Part shown: positions 19,554 through 30,430 of the stretch, piece by piece
Numbering within the stretch: position 1 is the first letter of the stretch
Layout of the letters: the number at the start of each line of letters is the position of its first letter
Assembly (NCBI GenBank): GCA_016648135.1
Contig: JADDOH010023006.1
Location: 118,704-182,703 of the forward strand
DNA length: 64,000 bases
Source: Agrypnia vestita
Lineage: Eukaryota > Arthropoda > Insecta > Trichoptera > Phryganeidae
Direction of reading: 5' to 3'
The notes under the pieces: model-generated
What the model was told of the DNA's origin: nothing
Databases searched by the model: none
Seen by the model: the letters and a program-made list of their open reading frames with translations, nothing else
Program-made: the position numbers and the translations under genes

Positions 19554-22500
19554 TTAACAAGTAAAAGTATGTAATTTCATATGTCTCAATAAATGAATCT
19601 TCTGACGGAACGATTTCGTACACACGCTGCAACAGAATGGCTTCTCACCAGTGTGCGTCCTCAAGTGAACTGACATTGCACCTCTGTGGCGGAATATTTT
19701 CTTACAGTACTCACAAGTAAAGCACATTTCTCCGGCGTTTCTTCTATAATTATTTTTTTGAATACATGACGAGTCTTTTTCTGATAAAATAATTGTAGTT
19801 GTCTGATTTTTCTGTGTAATAAGCGTTATCAAACCATGCTTTTCATCATTCATGTTGCATTCTTTTCTCTCAAAGATCTTTTCATCTGTGTGAGGTCCCA
19901 AGCGACTTATCTGGCCGAACGACTTCTTACAGGGTGTACTCTCTCTAGTCGATAAAGTCTCTACTCTCTTTAAAGTATAGTTTTTTTTACCTGTATGTGT
20001 TCTAGAGTGCGCTAACATTCTACTTCTGTCACTGAATGTTTTATCGCAGTATTTACAAGAAAATGATATTGTCGCTGTATGTGTTTTCATGTGAGTCATC
20101 AAGAGAGTCTTCTGATTGTACGATCTCTGGCAAACTTTACACATGAAGAACTTTTCTCTTGTGTGTGATTTCGAGTGTTTCAGCAAGCGCGCTTTCAGCC
20201 TGAATGATTTGTTACAGACTTCACAAGTAAAGCAACTTTTTTTTGTATGTCTTTTCATGTGACCCAATAAATGACCCTTCTGACGGAACGATTTCTTACA
20301 CTCGCCGCAAGGAAACGGCTTTTCGCCAGTGTACGTCCTCAAGTGAACTGACAGAGCACTTCTGTTGCGGAATATTTTCTTACAGTACTCACAAGCAAAG
20401 TACACTTCTCCGGCATTTCTTCTAGAATCCTTTTTTTGAATACATGTCGAGTCTTTTTCTGTGTGAATATTTTTTGATATTTGATTTTTCTGTATAATAT
20501 GACTTTCGTCAAATGGTGTTATGTGTACTTTGCTACGAAAGAGCTTTTTATCTACGCGAGTACTCCAGTCTTTCGAGATATGACTGTCTGTACTCTCTCT
20601 AGTCTCTACAGCGTCTACTCTCTCTAAAATATATGTTTTATTTAAGGTGCGTGTTATAGAGTGCGCTAACATTCTACTTGTGTTAGAGAATCTTTTGTCG
20701 CAGTATTTACAAGAAAATTGTATTTTTTTGCGTGTACTTTACGGTGATGCAATAGGTGAATCCACAGCCCGAGCGATTTGTTACAGACTTCACAAGTAAA
20801 GGACTTTTTTTCTCTATGTTTTTTCATGTGTTTCAATAAATGACTCTTCTGACAGAACGATTTCGTACACACGCTGCAAGAGAATGGCTTTTCACCAGTG
20901 TGCGTCCTCAAGTGAACTAACATTCCACTTTTTTGGCGGAATATTTTCTTACAGTACTCACAAGTAAAGTTCATTTCTCCAGCGTTTCTTCTAGAATTCT
21001 TTTTTTGAATACATGACGAGTCTTTTTCTGATAAAATAATTTTAGTTTTCTGATTTTTCTGTGCAATATGCGTTATTAATCCATGTTTTTTATCATATGA
21101 CTTTTCTCTTGTGTGTGTTTTCGAGTGTATCAGCAAGCGCGCTCTCAGCCTGAATGATTTGTTACAGACTTCACAAGTAAAGCACCTTTTTTCTGTATGT
21201 CTTTTCATGTGACCCAATAAATGACCCTTCTGACGGAACGATTTCTTACACTCGCCGCAAGGAAACGGCTTTTCGCCAGTGTGCGTCCTCAAGTGAACTG
21301 ACAGAGCACTTCTGTTGCGGAATATTTTCTTACAGTACTCACAAGCAAAGTACACTTCTCCGGCGTTTCTTCTAGAATCCTTTTTTTGAATACATGACGA
21401 GTCTTTTTCTGTGTGAATATTTTTTGATATTTGATTTTTCTGTATAATATGACTTTCGTCAAATGGTGTTATGTGTACTTTGCTACGAAAGAGCTTTTTA
21501 TCTACGCGAGTACTCCAGTCTTTCGAGATATGACTGTCTGTACTCTCTCTAGTCTCTACAGCGTCTACTCTCTCTAAAATATATGTTTTATTTAAGGTGC
21601 ATGTTATAGAGTGCGCTAACATTCTACTTGTGTTAGAGAATCTTTTGTCGCAGTATTTACAAGAAAATTGTATTTTTTTTGCGTGTACTTTACGGTGATG
21701 CAATAGGTGAATCCACAGCCCGAGCGATTTGTTACAGACTTCACAAGTAAAGGACTTTTTTTCTCTATGTTTTTTCATGTGTTTCAATAAATGACTCTTC
21801 TGACAGAACGATTTCGTACACACGCTGCAAGAGAATGGCTTCTCACCAGTGTGCGTCCTCAAGTGAACTAACATTCCACTTTTTTGGCGGAATATTTTCT
21901 TACAGTACTCACAAGTAAATTTCCTTTCTCCAGCGTTTCTTCTAGAATTCTTTTTTTGAATACATGACGAGTCTTTTTCTGATAAAATAATTTTAGTTGT
22001 CTGATTTTTCTGTGCAATATGCGTTTTAAATCCATGTTTCTCATCATATGACTTTTCTCTTGTGTGTGATTTCGAGTGTTTCAGCAAGCGCGCTTTCATC
22101 CTGAATGATTTGTTACAGACTTCACAAGTAAAGCAACTTTTTTCTGTATGTCTTTTCATGTGACCCAATAAATGACCCTTCTGACGGAACGATTTTTTAC
22201 ACTCGCCGCAAGGAAACGGCTTTTCGCCAGTGTGCGTCCTCAAGTGAACTGACAGAGCACTTCTGTTGCGGAATATTTTCTTACAGTACTCACAAGCAAA
22301 GTACACTTCTCCGGCATTTCTTCTAGAATCCTTTTTTTGAATACATGAAGAGTCTTTTTCTGTGTGAATATTTTTTGATATTTGATTTTTCTGTATAATA
22401 TGACTTTCTTCAAATGGTGTTATGTGTACTTTGCTACGAAAGAGATTTTTATCTACGCGAGTACTCCAGTCTTTCGAGATATGACTGTTTGTACTCTCTC

Positions 22501-23529
22501 TAGTCTCTACAGTGTCTACTCTCTCTAAAATATATGTTTTATTTAAGGTGCATGTTATAGAGTGCGCTAACATTCTACTTGTGTTAGAAAATCTTTTGTC
22601 GCAGTATTTACAAGAAAATTGTATTTTTTTTGCGTGTACTTTACGGTGATGCAATAGATGAATCCACAGCCCGAGCGATTTGTTACAGACTTCACAAGTA
22701 AAGGATTTTTTTTCTCTATGTTTTTTCATGTGTTTCAATAAATGACTCTTCTGACAGAACGATTTCGTACACACGCTGCAAGAGAATGGCTTCTCACTAG
22801 TGTGCGTCCTCAAGTGAACTAACATTCCACTTTTATGGCGGAATATTTTCTTACAGTACTCACAAGTAAATTTCCTTTCTCCAGCGTTTCTTCTAGAATT
22901 CTTTTTTTGAATACATGACGGGTCTTTTTCTGATAAAATAATTTTAGTTGTCCGATTTTTCTGTGCAATATGCGTTTTAAATCCATGTTTCTCATCATAT
23001 GACTTTTCTCTTGTGTGTGTTTTCGAGTGTTTCAGCAAGCGCGCTCTCAGCCTGAATGATTTGTTACAGACTTCACAAGTAAAGGACTTTGTTTCTGTGT
23101 GTGTTTTCATGTGACTCAATAAATGACCCTTCTGACGGAACGATTTCTTACAGTCGCCGCAAGGAAACGGCTTTTCGCCAGTGTGCGTCCTCAAGTGAAC
23201 TGACAGAGCACTTCTGTTGCGGAATATTTTCTTACAGTACTCACAAGCAAAGTACATTTCTCCAGCTTTACTTTTCGAAAATTTTAACGAATTCTGCTTT
23301 CCAATAAATAACGAGTATCCTTTCTTGTGAATTTTAGCACTTAATGTATTCTTGTAGTTTTTTTCGATATGAGTGCGAGATACCATGGCAATCAATAAAC
23401 CGGTGCAGTTTTCATAGGGAGGGCTCCTTCTTGCATCGTACAACACTTCTGAGGAGTCGCATGACCCATCTGATCTCGGTCCGCCAGGCTCTACAATATG
23501 GCTGTTGATGCCACCTTCGTAACGGTTAT
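19554..23529 (-). CDS. Zinc-finger exon of a C2H2 gene with 951-bp higher-order repeats, frameshifted
   Basis: The exon starts at 23529 after TTTCAG with ATAACCGTTACGAAGG, encoding NRYEGGINSHIVEPGGPRSD and a short acidic region. Some 27-28 C2H2 fingers follow (CEYCKKIF, CGECKKSF, CEVCNKSF, CSVCTKSF, CKYCDKRF types, HTGEK linkers). Three units of 951 bp (317 codons, seven fingers each) repeat exactly in register: the same ACAGTAC site lies at 23231, 22280 and 21329, then 20379. A fourth, diverged unit follows. In unit 3 the T run at 20723-20729 has seven T where units 1 and 2 have eight, which shifts the frame: upstream coding ends at 20666 and the rest resumes from 20672. This could be a real mutation or a sequencing error. 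Family role: nuclear DNA-binding transcription regulator. The likely N-terminal exon is at 34075-34257. Confidence 0.88.
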
Positions 23530-23954
23530 CTGAAATTCATCAAAATTTCATTTAAAATCAAAAATTTGTATTTTGCATTAGGTGCATGATAGAGATGGCA
23601 CGCACATTCCGATGATGTGTTGCAGTATCGTAACCTGAGAACCACAAGGAATCTGTCGAACTACCATACTATCAATATGTCAGACGGAGAATAGGCAAGA
23701 CATAGAACATAAAGATGGGCACATAAAATGAAAATTTTCAATTATAAAATTACGAAACCGACACGCAAAAAGACTAAACAAACATAACTAAAATATCATT
23801 CGTATCGTTTTATGTGGTATATCCCTAGTGCCAAGGTAACTACAATATTCTAAAGTGCCACATAATTTTTCTCCTCTCGTCTTTATTATTGTAAATAGGC
23901 TAAAAGGAGCCGCGCACTTCTGTCAAAGTGATAGTTGTTTGAAGTTGGACAATA
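23530..23954 (-). other. Start of the long intron upstream of the finger exon
   Basis: On the minus strand the acceptor GAATTTCAG|ATAACC lies at the left edge. The 3' part (AAATTTTGATGAATTTCAG) is shared with the finger exon at 43.9 kb. A stretch GTGCATGATAGAGATGGCA at 23581-23600 also recurs at 44280-44298, so the duplicated block extends into the intron. Confidence 0.6.
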
Positions 23955-24491
23955 CTACGGAAGGTTCTGCAATCACCTCCAGCTTTCGAGTGACGTCTGC
24001 AACTTTCCAGCAAAATCTGGAATGTAAGGGTACTTGCCACTAAAGTCTGTAAAACGCGAGGTACTTCTAGAAATTTCGATAACAGCGTTGGCGAGTTTAA
24101 ATACGACACGCGAGAGTAGCCGGAGAGTTAGTATTCCGAACGCCAGGCGCTAACAGAACGGGCGGCGCGGCGGTCAGTCCGGCCGAGCGAAGAGGTAGCG
24201 GCAGTGATGCCAAGCGAGCGGAAATTCGACAGCGAGATAAACCGAAGCGAATAATAATAAGTGCTGAAATTTATGGAATATTCTAGGGAACAGTGAATAA
24301 AGTGTTAAAGCGAATATAAAGTGTGTATTTAAGAGTGATAAATTGCGAAACTGTTTAATTTAAAGAATAGCGTTACATTTAATAGCGATAAGTGACCTTG
24401 TACGTTAGTTTAATTAAGTAATCGATAATCAATAAATCTGTTATCACATTCCAGCGTTTAATTAATTCCTCCTGCAGCCACGACATGTGAC
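23955..24491 (+). mobile_element. LTR-like retrotransposon end with TATA box and heat-shock-type boxes
   Basis: GAA/TTC boxes occur at 23960-23967 and, as a three-unit TTCTAGAAATTTC, at 24065-24077. TTTAAATAC at 24096 is a possible TATA box, followed by a GC-rich leader (24120-24240), AATAAA at 24430 and the end CCTCCTGCAGCCACGACATGTGACA at about 24491. The last 60 bp match the LTR ending at 53932. The 5' boundary could not be fixed and no internal coding region follows. Confidence 0.5.
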
Positions 24492-25002
24492 ATTATGTTA
24501 TTTTTAATTAAATAAAATTATTTCCAATTAAACGATATAACATACCAGTAAATAGAAGGTGATCATGGACAGCAAATGTCTATTGCGTCTCCTCTCATGG
24601 CCAATACTTTTATAAACGATAACTTTTAACTATAAATCTCTTTTATTAACAAATGTTTTAGTGTAGAAACGATATTTCGATGATGTATTTTGTATTCGGA
24701 CAGGTACGGAGCGCCAACAAAACTCCTTCTTCCAACTAATTAGCACCTTCCATAAACAAATAAAATTAATGTTTGAAATAGGCACCTAATCCTTCTTCAA
24801 CACTTTGAATTCGATGATTTTAATTTACCTACTTTAAGTTTGATTTTTTATTTATAATTATGTTTACCACGAACCGAATGAAAATAATTTGATCCAAACA
24901 TGAAAAAAGAAGTAAAATAAAAGAAAATTTATTAAATCTGTATCTGTAAAACTCCTTCTCTACTAGGACCGAGACCTCATCACTCGAACTATACCTGATT
25001 AT
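24492..25002. other. AT-rich spacer
   Basis: No gene seen. About 24868-24940 repeats the 1870-1940 segment. Confidence 0.45.
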
Positions 25003-25442
25003 TTGTAAAACATTAATAACCTCGCAGGACTATATTCCTGCCTTGATTATGAGTCGAAAATGTTCAAGCTATTATGACCTAATATCAATAGTTAAGGAGA
25101 TATGCTGCATCAAAGTTTGCATTTTTTTTCAATATTTCTGACTTATTTTTTGTACAACGTTGGACTATCATTAAAGTAACTTATCGAATTCCAATTGGAA
25201 TTTTTTCAGCGTTTTTATCATTTTATTTAACTTGTATTGAAATTGTTCGTAATCGATATGAGTTACTGTAATGATAGTCCAACGTTTTACAAAAAAATAA
25301 GTCAGAAATATTGAAAAAAAAAATGCAAACTTTGATGTCGCATATCTCCTTAACTACTGATATCAGGTCATAATAGCTTGAAAATTTTCGACTCATAATC
25401 AAGGCAGGAATATAGTCCTGCGAGGTTATTAATGTTTCACAA
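25003..25442. repeat. Large near-perfect palindrome (two 183-bp arms)
   Basis: The left arm 25003-25185 (AACCTCGCAGGACTATATTC ... GTTGGACTATCATTA) and the right arm 25258-25442 are inverse copies with about one difference per fifteen bases, separated by about 72 bp. Each arm resembles the interior of the TA-flanked MITE at 62405-62686 (ATGCAAACTTTGAT, GACTCATAA, AGGAAT). It is therefore probably two head-to-head copies of that family without the terminal repeats. Confidence 0.88.
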
Positions 25443-26286
25443 GTAACCCTATATATTGGTTCTTTGAAAACATGTTTTGGTTTTGATTCATGAGCCAAAA
25501 CTTCGGTCAAACTGGGTATCTCTGGAATTACTGGTTGTTGAATTGTGCTTGGTGAAGGTAAGTCCTCTTTTCGCCATTCTAACTTTGGAGAAAGATGAGA
25601 TTCTAGGGCATATTCTTCATCACTCGAATAGCCATAACATTTATTTGGAACTCTTCGACTCTTGGATGCCATTTTATTTTGTGCGCCACTTCTAGAAGTT
25701 GGGCTGCTAGATAAGGAGAATCAACAATAGCGGGAGTTTTATCTATGACAGTGTTAGTTTGAAGAGAAATTGTTATTTTATCTGGTACACTAACTTGAGT
25801 CTGTTTAGGTCGAATGCAAATTTTCGGAACTGGTAAAATCGGAGTCGGCGAGGGTTTGCTTGAAACTTGATCTTTTTTCCTTCTTTTTCATTTTATTTTA
25901 TCTTTTTCCTTAATTTCCTATATCTTTTCTGGATTTTCCGGGGTGACCGGTCTACTAGAGTCTAGACAAGTACCTAGGTACGTGCCATTATTTACAGGAG
26001 ATACAGTAGCTAATAACATTAATTATTTCGTTTTTCAGCTAATATTTTATTTGCTGATGATTTAGGGTGTTCGTCCTCATCAGTTTCGGTATCGAGGTCA
26101 GATTCTGCGACAGGCACTTCGTGCATCACAAAGCTCGGGGGACATTCTTCTGTCGCCATATTCCACAGCAGAAGCGTCACTATCTTCATGTACATTGGTC
26201 GGATGGAACTGGACTCTGAATCTGAAGACGAGCAACTAGAGGAAGACGATCCACTAGAAGATGAGCAGCTGCATTTAGACCCACGA
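25443..26286 (-). pseudogene. Decayed coding-like sequence of unknown element
   Basis: Minus-strand frames give a Ser/Glu/Asp-rich stretch (SDSESSSIRP, ESDLDTETDEDEHPKSSANK), a stop, a Lys-rich stretch, then KPSPTPILPVPKICIRPKQT and MASKSRRVPNKCYGYSSDEE from 25672. Stops and frame changes separate them. The composition matches the ORF1 or N-terminal part of a retroelement. It may be the downstream part of the segment at 27089-28010. No domain is recognised, so function is left open. Confidence 0.4.
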
Positions 26287-26874
26287 GCTTTAAAATCGGA
26301 CTATTAGATAAATTTATTTGTTTATTTATTATTTGACTATTATTATTTGATAGCTTTATTAATTTCTAATGCTTCTAGATTTTTAAGTCACAAACCTAGT
26401 CCGTTTTTGTGTAAAAATTTTGGCCCTGTATTATTATCAAATGTGCGATCAAAATTAATTAGATGCTTGGCAAATTCAGAAAAACCTACATTTGTTAAGC
26501 ATTTAATGTGTTCTTTTATTCTAATATTTACGTTTCTCGATATTTTAGCAATATAGAAAGCTGGGCAATCATTGCAGCTAAGTTTATAAGTACCAGAATG
26601 GTTTAATATATTTTCTTTGTCTTCACAGTACTGGTATAAAATGCTGGCTTTATGTCTTTAGGGAGTTTAGTCGTGCTTAATATTGAAAAATTATTTATAA
26701 AAAGAATTCTACGCCATTGAGGTGTTGGAATATTACTTTTGATAGTTGGAGGAGCGTTATAAATAAATTAATTAGACGAAATTTATAAAGAAATTAATAA
26801 GGCTATCAATAATAATATAGTCAAATAATAAATAAACAAATAAATTTATCTAATAGTCCGATTTTAAAGCTGTT
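26287..26874 (-). mobile_element. Penelope-like element fragment: GIY-YIG domain between inverted repeats
   Basis: The minus strand around 26640-26370 reads SGTYKLSCNDCPAFYIAKIS, then RNVNIRIKEH, AKHLINFDRTF and LEALEINKAIK before a stop. This is the C-terminal GIY-YIG endonuclease of Penelope-like retroelements (YKLSC-x-x-C-x-x-x-YI, R-x-x-EH, late E). The catalytic pattern is worn: GIY is SGTYKL and YIG is YIA. About 87-bp inverted repeats (26287-26373 and 26789-26874, GCTTTAAAATCGGACTATTA) flank it, consistent with the inverted terminal arrangement often seen in these elements. The reverse-transcriptase part is missing. Confidence 0.75.
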
Positions 26875-27060
26875 CCCTCTATATTCAGTTAACTCCTCCC
26901 CTTCCCTCCCCCCACCTAGTTGACACTCTGTCCCTCTCTCTTTTTCTTTCCTCCTTTATAAATTTCTGTACTTACATTAGTCTATATTATAATTGTCCTA
27001 AAGAAGGTTGAGTCCAACCGAAACTAGTTGACAAATATATAGCAATAAAGTGGTTTAAAT
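26875..27060 (+). mobile_element. Pyrimidine-rich tract and hammerhead-like core of a Penelope-type end
   Basis: After a C/T-rich tract (26880-26955) comes CTAAAGA (26998), A, stem GGTTG, loop AGTC, stem CAACC, GAAAC (27020-27024), then TAGTTGACAAATATATAGCA and AATAAA. The first box is CTAAAGA instead of CTGANGA, so this copy is probably inactive. It adjoins the GIY-YIG fragment. Confidence 0.5.
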
Positions 27061-27088
27061 ATAAATATTTAATTTATTCTTAAATGTC

Positions 27089-28010
27089 TTAAGAAATATT
27101 TGCTTTCTTATTTTTCTTTCCTTTCTTTAATTTATTTTTAAGATCTTTTATGGACCCTTCAGATGTATTCAGGTTTACCTCTTCCCTGATGTCTTCTTCA
27201 GTAATGGGAATCACACAATAATCGTGATCTGAATCGCACGCACGCCGCGGTTTAGGGACATGTCCTTTTTCACTTTGCTTTTCGATCTCGGCTTGATATA
27301 TTTTAAAATTATCCCATATGCCTGGTGTTGGTTGTTCAGGATTAGTCTCTTCAGAAAGATCTCCTTTCTTTGATATCATGTCCATGTCTTGGCCTGCTGA
27401 ATTATTATCATTACTTGTGTCTTATCATGGGTAACATTTTCACTATTATTAGGTACTCTATTCTCCGTGTCCCCAACAGCAATATTTTCTTCATTTTTTT
27501 GGTAGATTCGGGCTCCGATTCGTCACTTTTGTCGCTTTCCGATAAATTAAGTGCAGGCAAATTAACATATATTAGTAATGTATCCTTTTCCTTGTTCTTT
27601 TTATTTTTTTTGGATATTTTATTTTTTGATGGCGTTGCCTCGGTTTCTATAATATTAATGGCAGAAAAAGTTTCCTTAAAAGTATCTACCTCTAATTTTT
27701 AATCAGTAGCTGCTGTTTGCTTAGAAGGTTCTTCGGGTTTTATTAAAATTTCAAAATGATTAATATCATGCTTTTTAACAGTTTTTAGATATAAATTTTT
27801 CAGAATAATTTTCTTCGGGGCATATACATAGATTATCATTAGTATGTAATCTTTTATGAACCTTTAAAGAAACCGCCTTGGTAAAGGTTAAATTACACTC
27901 TTCGCATACAAGAGTGTTGGGTGGAACACAAAAGTGGTACACATGTGGCCACCTTTTTACTTCCTTTCTTTTAACTCGTGGCGTCTGCTTGCTTGCCGGC
28001 TTGCCGGGTG
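27089..28010 (-). pseudogene. Broken ORF with one C2H2 finger and Lys/Glu-rich region (retroelement-like)
   Basis: Minus strand from about 28010: VFSPGKPASKQTPRVKRKEV, then HVYHFCVPPNTLVCEECNLT and FTKAVSLKVHKRLHT (a C2H2 finger, CEEC...HKRLH), then Lys-rich and acidic stretches in shifting frames. 27385-27089 is open (MDMISKKGDLSEETNPEQPT ... DSDHDYCVIPITEEDI). At least three frameshifts or stops occur. The 5' part is shared with 39590-39970, so this belongs to a dispersed element, not to the zinc-finger gene family. A finger followed by a charged region fits an ORF1 of a non-LTR element, but I cannot name it. Confidence 0.5.
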
Positions 28011-28500
28011 AAAAAACTTTAGATCAATTTTTAACCCTTTTCCCGTGATCCAATCGAGTTAAAACTTGGCAAGTAGACTCATGGCGACGATCAAGAAGAT
28101 CTATCAAATTTTCGTCAAAAAATAATTATAGTATAATTTCGGATTTTTAGAAATTTTATTGGTTTTTTCAAATTGGAATCATTAGAAAAGTTTGATTACT
28201 AGCATAGCGACCCGATAATGTCGCGGAATATTTTCTAAATTTGAATTACTCCGTCGGTATTCATAATAGGTACTTCACTAGGAATGTCAAAAATCAAAAT
28301 TGACTGACAGATGTTTTTAGAATTTAATCTTCAAAGCATGAAGTGTCTTATCAAAGCTCAAAACCTCTGACATTTTAGAAATTTATTAAATTACTGTAAG
28401 TTTAGTGTTATGTTATATGTTTTAATTCGTCTTTAATTTTTGTTATATTTTACAAAGAAAGGGAGTACAATAAAAACTTGGTTTTTATGGGTTACTTTTG
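28011..28500 (-). mobile_element. 5' region of the same dispersed element
   Basis: On the minus strand it begins GTAACCCATAAAAACCAAG and runs to the coding-like part. The copy at 39590-39970 shares ACCCATAAAAACCAAG, the Pol II-like leader, TTTTTATCATCGCCACGA versus TTCTTGATCGTCGCCATGA, GGGAAAAGGGTTAAAAAT and the CGCCACGAGTTAAAAGAAAG stretch. Confidence 0.6.
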
Positions 28501-28945
28501 TTTGTAAACATTTTTTACAAAGAACACTTTCTGTTCCGTGTTTCCAAAACAAATGCATACAAAATGCAAAATATCTGGTTTGTTACGGTAAGCTATCCCA
28601 CATCGATAACACGCATGATGGAGCTTGTGTGTTTCCAGACGTGGTTGGACAGTTTGGATTGGTTTCGACATGTTTCTAAGCATGTCAAGCGTGATGGCGT
28701 TTGCGCAAGTGTACCGTCAGCCCGAAAGCGGAAGGTATGGAATCGTGCATTTTCAAATTCAAATTATTTTATAACATTCGGTTGTCTTTGCTAAAATAAA
28801 ACGTTCGAACCGGTGAGATAGTGCAGCCAATCTTATCGCGATATCTATACATATGAAACTGTATATTATTCAAACATATATTAAAAGGTGTATTGAAAGA
28901 TTACTAGTATTTGTCGAATTGGACTTCAATAATTGATTTTTTTGT
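28501..28945. other. Spacer, no gene recognised
   Basis: Overlapping frames of 60-98 codons on both strands without domain similarity. Confidence 0.4.
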
Positions 28946-29685
28946 ATGTATATTTTTAACAAACAACTAACATTTCACGATCACATAGAGACGATCAGTG
29001 GTAATGCTTTGAGAATGTTAGGATTTGTTCTGCGTACTGCCAGTGTTTTCGAGAATACCCGCGTACTGAGAACTCTTTACAACTCCTTGGTGCGGAGTAG
29101 ACTCGAGAGTGGCTCGATGATCTGGGGGCCACATGAGGGAAAGTACTCTCTTATGGTGGAGAAAGTCCAAAAGAAGTTTCTGAGATATCTCTACATGAGA
29201 GAGTACGGGCATTATCCTTGGCTTTACCCAACCGAGTTTCTCCAGGGTATGCTTGGCTACAATAGTCTAGAGACTAGAAGGAATGTGTATTTGATTACAT
29301 ATTTTTATCGATTGTTGCGCGGTATGATCGATAATCCTGAAATTATGCAGAGCATTGGTTTGTATGTTCCTGACATTAGACATCGTCAGGATAGATTGTT
29401 TCACATTCCAATATACAGGACCAACCTGCCGATGGTTATGCCTGTTGGAAGAGCCACAGCTATGCTGAACAAAATCGCTTTGGGAATTGATATATTCCAT
29501 GTGTCTGAGGGGGTTTTCCGAAGCGGGATTCTCCTACACCTTTGACCAGATTATATGTTATTTTTAATTTATTATTTTATTTTGATATATACTTCCTAAT
29601 ATGTATGCCTTAAACATTTTGTTTGTTATATACATATTATCAATAAATAAATTGAATTGAAATTGAATTGAATTGAATTTATTAT
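28946..29685 (+). pseudogene. Jockey/CR1-type non-LTR retrotransposon, truncated C-terminal RT with tail
   Basis: An open 199-codon frame (28946-29545) reads FNKQLTFHDHIETISGNALR, MLGFVLRTASVF, LRTLYNSLVRSRLESGSMIW and VEKVQKKFLRYLY. This is the region after the RT palm in Jockey/CR1-like elements (LxxHI ... LGFxxR ... LVRSxLExxSxxW ... VQKKFLRYL). The RT catalytic core and endonuclease are missing, so this is a 5'-truncated insertion. The insertion ends in a (TTGAA)n-like tail at 29649-29682, characteristic of LINE 3' ends. The frame is intact, suggesting a fairly recent insertion. An 80-bp piece of the same element is in the intron at 45003-45085. Confidence 0.88.
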
Positions 29686-30004
29686 AATATTACTTTCAAT
29701 GCTTGTGCTATAATCTTTTCACTCTACATGATTACTTTTTTTTATTTTTAAATATCTATTATTTTATGTTTTTCTTATGGTTTTGCCTTTTATATACATA
29801 CTTGCTTTTTACTTTATATTTTATTTATCTAAATATATTTGTATTTATATTTTAAGTATTTTCTTTTCTCTTTATGTTATTACTATTATGTTTACGTGCT
29901 TTGTTTTTTCTCTTTAAACTACCTACATATTCTGTTAATGTACACTTACCTATCTATTGTAAAAGCCCTAGAGGGCGTTAATTAATTAATAAATAAAATA
30001 ATAA
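29686..30004 (+). mobile_element. 3' UTR end of another non-LTR element
   Basis: Very AT-rich, ending TGTAAAAGCCCTAGAGGGCG, then TTAATTAATTAATAAATAAA. Same terminal hairpin as 8880-9130. Confidence 0.6.
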
Positions 30005-30430
30005 AAACCTCAATGTCTGCCTATTCTCTATACAAATCTACACCGTTTGTCCGATTCGACTCAAATTTTGCATACTTATGCTTTACGACATTTCCCCCTC
30101 CAATTCTACCCCTTCCCCTCCCTTTGATATATATTAACAATGCAAATCTGTACCATTCAACTGATCGGACTCAAAATTTGGGAACTAATTCTTAAGGACC
30201 CGGCGGGAAACAACGGCAACATTTCCCCCCACCAATTTTACTCCTTCCCCTCCCTCTGATATATTAACAATGCAAATCTGTATCATTCGACCGATCGGAC
30301 TCAAAATTTGGGAACTTATTCTTTAGGACCCAGCGGGTAACACAAGCGACATTTCATTCCTCCCTTTTTACCCCTTTCCCTCCCCTTGATATATTTACAA
30401 TGCAAATCTGTACCGTTCGATTATTATTTT
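30005..30430 (-). repeat. Tandem 115-120-bp repeat array, first block
   Basis: On the minus strand, units of about 118 bp each contain CAAATTTTGAGTC-type (GGACTCAAAATTTG on plus), a GGACCCGGCGGG box, a CCCCTCCC run and GATATATTAACAATGCAAAT. Three to four units. Inverted relatives lie at 62776-63680. Confidence 0.8.
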
